Assembly: GCF_003610535.1 (NCBI RefSeq)
Contig: NZ_RAPN01000001.1
Span: 3,893,320 to 3,957,319, forward strand
Length of the DNA: 64,000 nt
DNA from: Mangrovibacterium diazotrophicum
GTDB lineage: Bacteria; Bacteroidota; Bacteroidia; Bacteroidales; Prolixibacteraceae
Direction of reading: 5' to 3'
In this document: piece by piece, positions 62,600 to 64,000 of the stretch
Layout: every line of letters starts with the position of its first letter
How positions within the stretch are numbered: the stretch's first letter is position 1
Translations under genes and position numbers: made by a program
The notes under the pieces: generated by a model
What the model was told of the DNA's origin: nothing
The model's input: only the letters and a program-made list of their open reading frames with translations
Database searches by the model: none

Positions 62600-64000
62600 T
62601 TAAAATTGAAGATTCAGAGTGAAACCAAAGTTTTTGTTTGCTGGCATTACACCACTCTGCCATCCTTGGTAGTTACCCGAACCTTGACTGGCTTCCGGAT
62701 CAGCATAAGGCAGGTTTTTGTGGATAATCCAAAGGTTTGAAGCTACGATTCCGATAGAAGCGTTTTCCAGGTACAATTTGTTGACGATGCTCTTAGGAAG
62801 ATCATAAGTCAATGTTACTTCTCTCAATTTGATGTAAGAAGCATCGTAAACGAATTTTTTATTCGGACTCACAGCCCAACCATCAGCACCGTAGTTTTGG
62901 TTGCTTACGCGAACAGTATTTGGGTTTCCGTCAGCATCAACACCCGGGTTGATTGTACCACCACTGGTAGATGCATATGTTCCGTCTGAGTTTTTCTCAA
63001 TCGCAGAACGTTTTTCGTTACCCAGGTCATTCAAGCCGGCAGTCTCTTTGTACAGACCGGTTCCCATACCGTACCACAAGTCAAGCGAGAATACATCACC
63101 ACCTTTTTGCCAGTCGATCAGGAAGCTCAACGCCAGGTTTTTGTATTTGAATGAGTTTGATAAACCAGCGTTCCAGTCTGGGTTAGTATCACCAATTACC
63201 TGGTCGTTGGTTGAAGTTTTCAGGTAGCGACCTGTTGTTTGGCTTACAATTTTACCACCGTTGTCAGCGTATTGGAAGTCAGAACCCAGGATGGTTCCGT
63301 AAGGTTGTCCAACGCGAGCATTAGTAGAAACACCACCTTGGAAGCTAGCTAATTGCAAGTTTGTAATTTGGTTGCCTGATTCGTCTTTGTACAACGAAAT
63401 TACTTCGTTTTTATTGGTTGACCAGTTCAAACGAGCATCCCATCTAAAATCTTTTGATTTTACAGGAGTACCCATAATTGCCAATTCAATCCCTTTGTTT
63501 TGGAGTTCACCGGCATTCACCCAGTTTGAAGAGAATCCAGTTGCATAAGATACAGTTACTGGCATCAATTGGTCGGTGGTGTTGGTTTTATAGAAAGCTA
63601 AGTCAAATCCAACGCGGTTTTTCACAAAGTTCATTTCCAAACCAGCTTCCCAGGATTTTGTTCTTTCTGGTTTCAGTGTTGAATTTTTCTTTGTGTTTGG
63701 TAACGTAACCAAAGAAGTACCACTGAACGGAGAGTTTGCAGAGTAAACATCTTTTGTGCTCAATGCCGGAGCAGAGTTACCTACTTCAGCGTAGTTCAAA
63801 CGAACTTTACCCAATGACATCCAGTCAGCTTCTGCTAAGTTTGAGAAGATAAAGCTGGTAGTTACAGATGGGTAGTAGTAAGTGTTGTTTGCTTCTGGCA
63901 ATGTTGAAGATTGGTCGCGACGCAAAGTACCGTCTAAGAACAAAGTGTTTTTGTAGCCCAATGAAACGCTACCAAAAATACCGTTAACACCTACGCGATA
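62600..64000 (-). CDS. SusC/RagA-family TonB-dependent transporter, C-terminal part (cut by window edge)
   Basis: The frame is open from 64000 down to the stop at 62600, giving 466 residues of the outer membrane barrel. Segments such as LFLDGTLRRDQSST, LKPERTKSWEAGLEMNF, KNRVGFDLAFYKTNTTDQLM and the terminal FGFTLNLQF are characteristic. The first visible residues (YRVGVNGIFGSVSLGYKN) are interior barrel sequence, so the N-terminus, plug and any STN domain lie outside. Operon partner is the SusD 15 nt downstream. Confidence 0.93.
   Translation of the reverse strand, partial: YRVGVNGIFGSVSLGYKNTLFLDGTLRRDQSSTLPEANNTYYYPSVTTSFIFSNLAEADWMSLGKVRLNYAEVGNSAPALSTKDVYSANSPFSGTSLVTLPNTKKNSTLKPERTKSWEAGLEMNFVKNRVGFDLAFYKTNTTDQLMPVTVSYATGFSSNWVNAGELQNKGIELAIMGTPVKSKDFRWDARLNWSTNKNEVISLYKDESGNQITNLQLASFQGGVSTNARVGQPYGTILGSDFQYADNGGKIVSQTTGRYLKTSTNDQVIGDTNPDWNAGLSNSFKYKNLALSFLIDWQKGGDVFSLDLWYGMGTGLYKETAGLNDLGNEKRSAIEKNSDGTYASTSGGTINPGVDADGNPNTVRVSNQNYGADGWAVSPNKKFVYDASYIKLREVTLTYDLPKSIVNKLYLENASIGIVASNLWIIHKNLPYADPEASQGSGNYQGWQSGVMPANKNFGFTLNLQF

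Noticed and set aside
1-64000. tRNA, rRNA, CRISPR arrays, transposases, integrases and phage genes
   Set aside because: All gaps were read for tRNA-like arms, regular repeat-spacer patterns and mobile-element proteins; none was found.

Overview
This window is a chromosomal segment of a Bacteroidota bacterium. The evidence is three SusC/SusD outer-membrane uptake pairs, a FecR/ECF-sigma regulatory pair with DUF4974-type architecture, DUF4294 and DUF2851 proteins, a type III glutamine synthetase, promoters of the TTTG-N(17-22)-TAnnTTTG type and an almost complete lack of Shine-Dalgarno sequences. Moderate GC and the gene content suggest a free-living (perhaps marine) member of the Bacteroidales/Marinilabiliales, possibly Prolixibacteraceae. 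That last step is inference.

Layout. 1-2100 holds rpsO-pnp on the minus strand, with pnp cut by the window edge. 2266-9070 is a regulated uptake locus: ECF sigma, FecR anti-sigma, an STN-bearing SusC transducer and SusD. 9171-24944 is mostly housekeeping: a K+ channel with RCK domain, a DUF2851 protein, a DedA-like membrane protein, purM-prfA-pyrF, an MFS transporter, ilvA, a PorE/OmpA-like lipoprotein, an M13 peptidase and type III glutamine synthetase. 25394-28688 is a tight plus-strand operon of a glutamine-synthetase-like ligase, an APH-fold kinase and a HAD-IIA protein. A type II glutamine synthetase follows on the minus strand, so three glutamine-synthetase families lie within 7.1 kb. 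30291-37752 carries an FKBP isomerase, a TrmH methyltransferase, arginine deiminase, a DUF4294 protein, thpR, a sugar transferase with a degenerate oxidoreductase-like partner, pcm and an MBL hydrolase. 37895-54975 is again housekeeping: gcvP, ispE, a biotin-dependent carboxyltransferase pair, an LptF/G permease, tgt, a glycosyltransferase with an ECF sigma factor, rsmG, rpmH, a PASTA protein, rluD, ddl, dnaB and a secreted protein. 55108-64000 contains two more SusCD loci, the last SusC running off the window.

The best candidate for an undescribed system is the ligase-kinase-HAD operon. The ligase keeps glutamine-synthetase phosphoryl-transfer motifs but has Trp where the ammonium-handling Glu normally sits, so it probably joins glutamate or a similar acid to an amine. 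The HAD protein lacks the second Asp of motif I. Together with the neighbouring type III and type II glutamine synthetases this forms an unusual nitrogen/amine metabolism island. Other items worth attention are a Tgt without the zinc-binding cysteines, a Gfo/Idh-like protein without its cofactor motifs beside a sugar transferase, and a secreted protein overlapping the end of dnaB. No CRISPR array, tRNA, rRNA, transposase or phage gene was seen.
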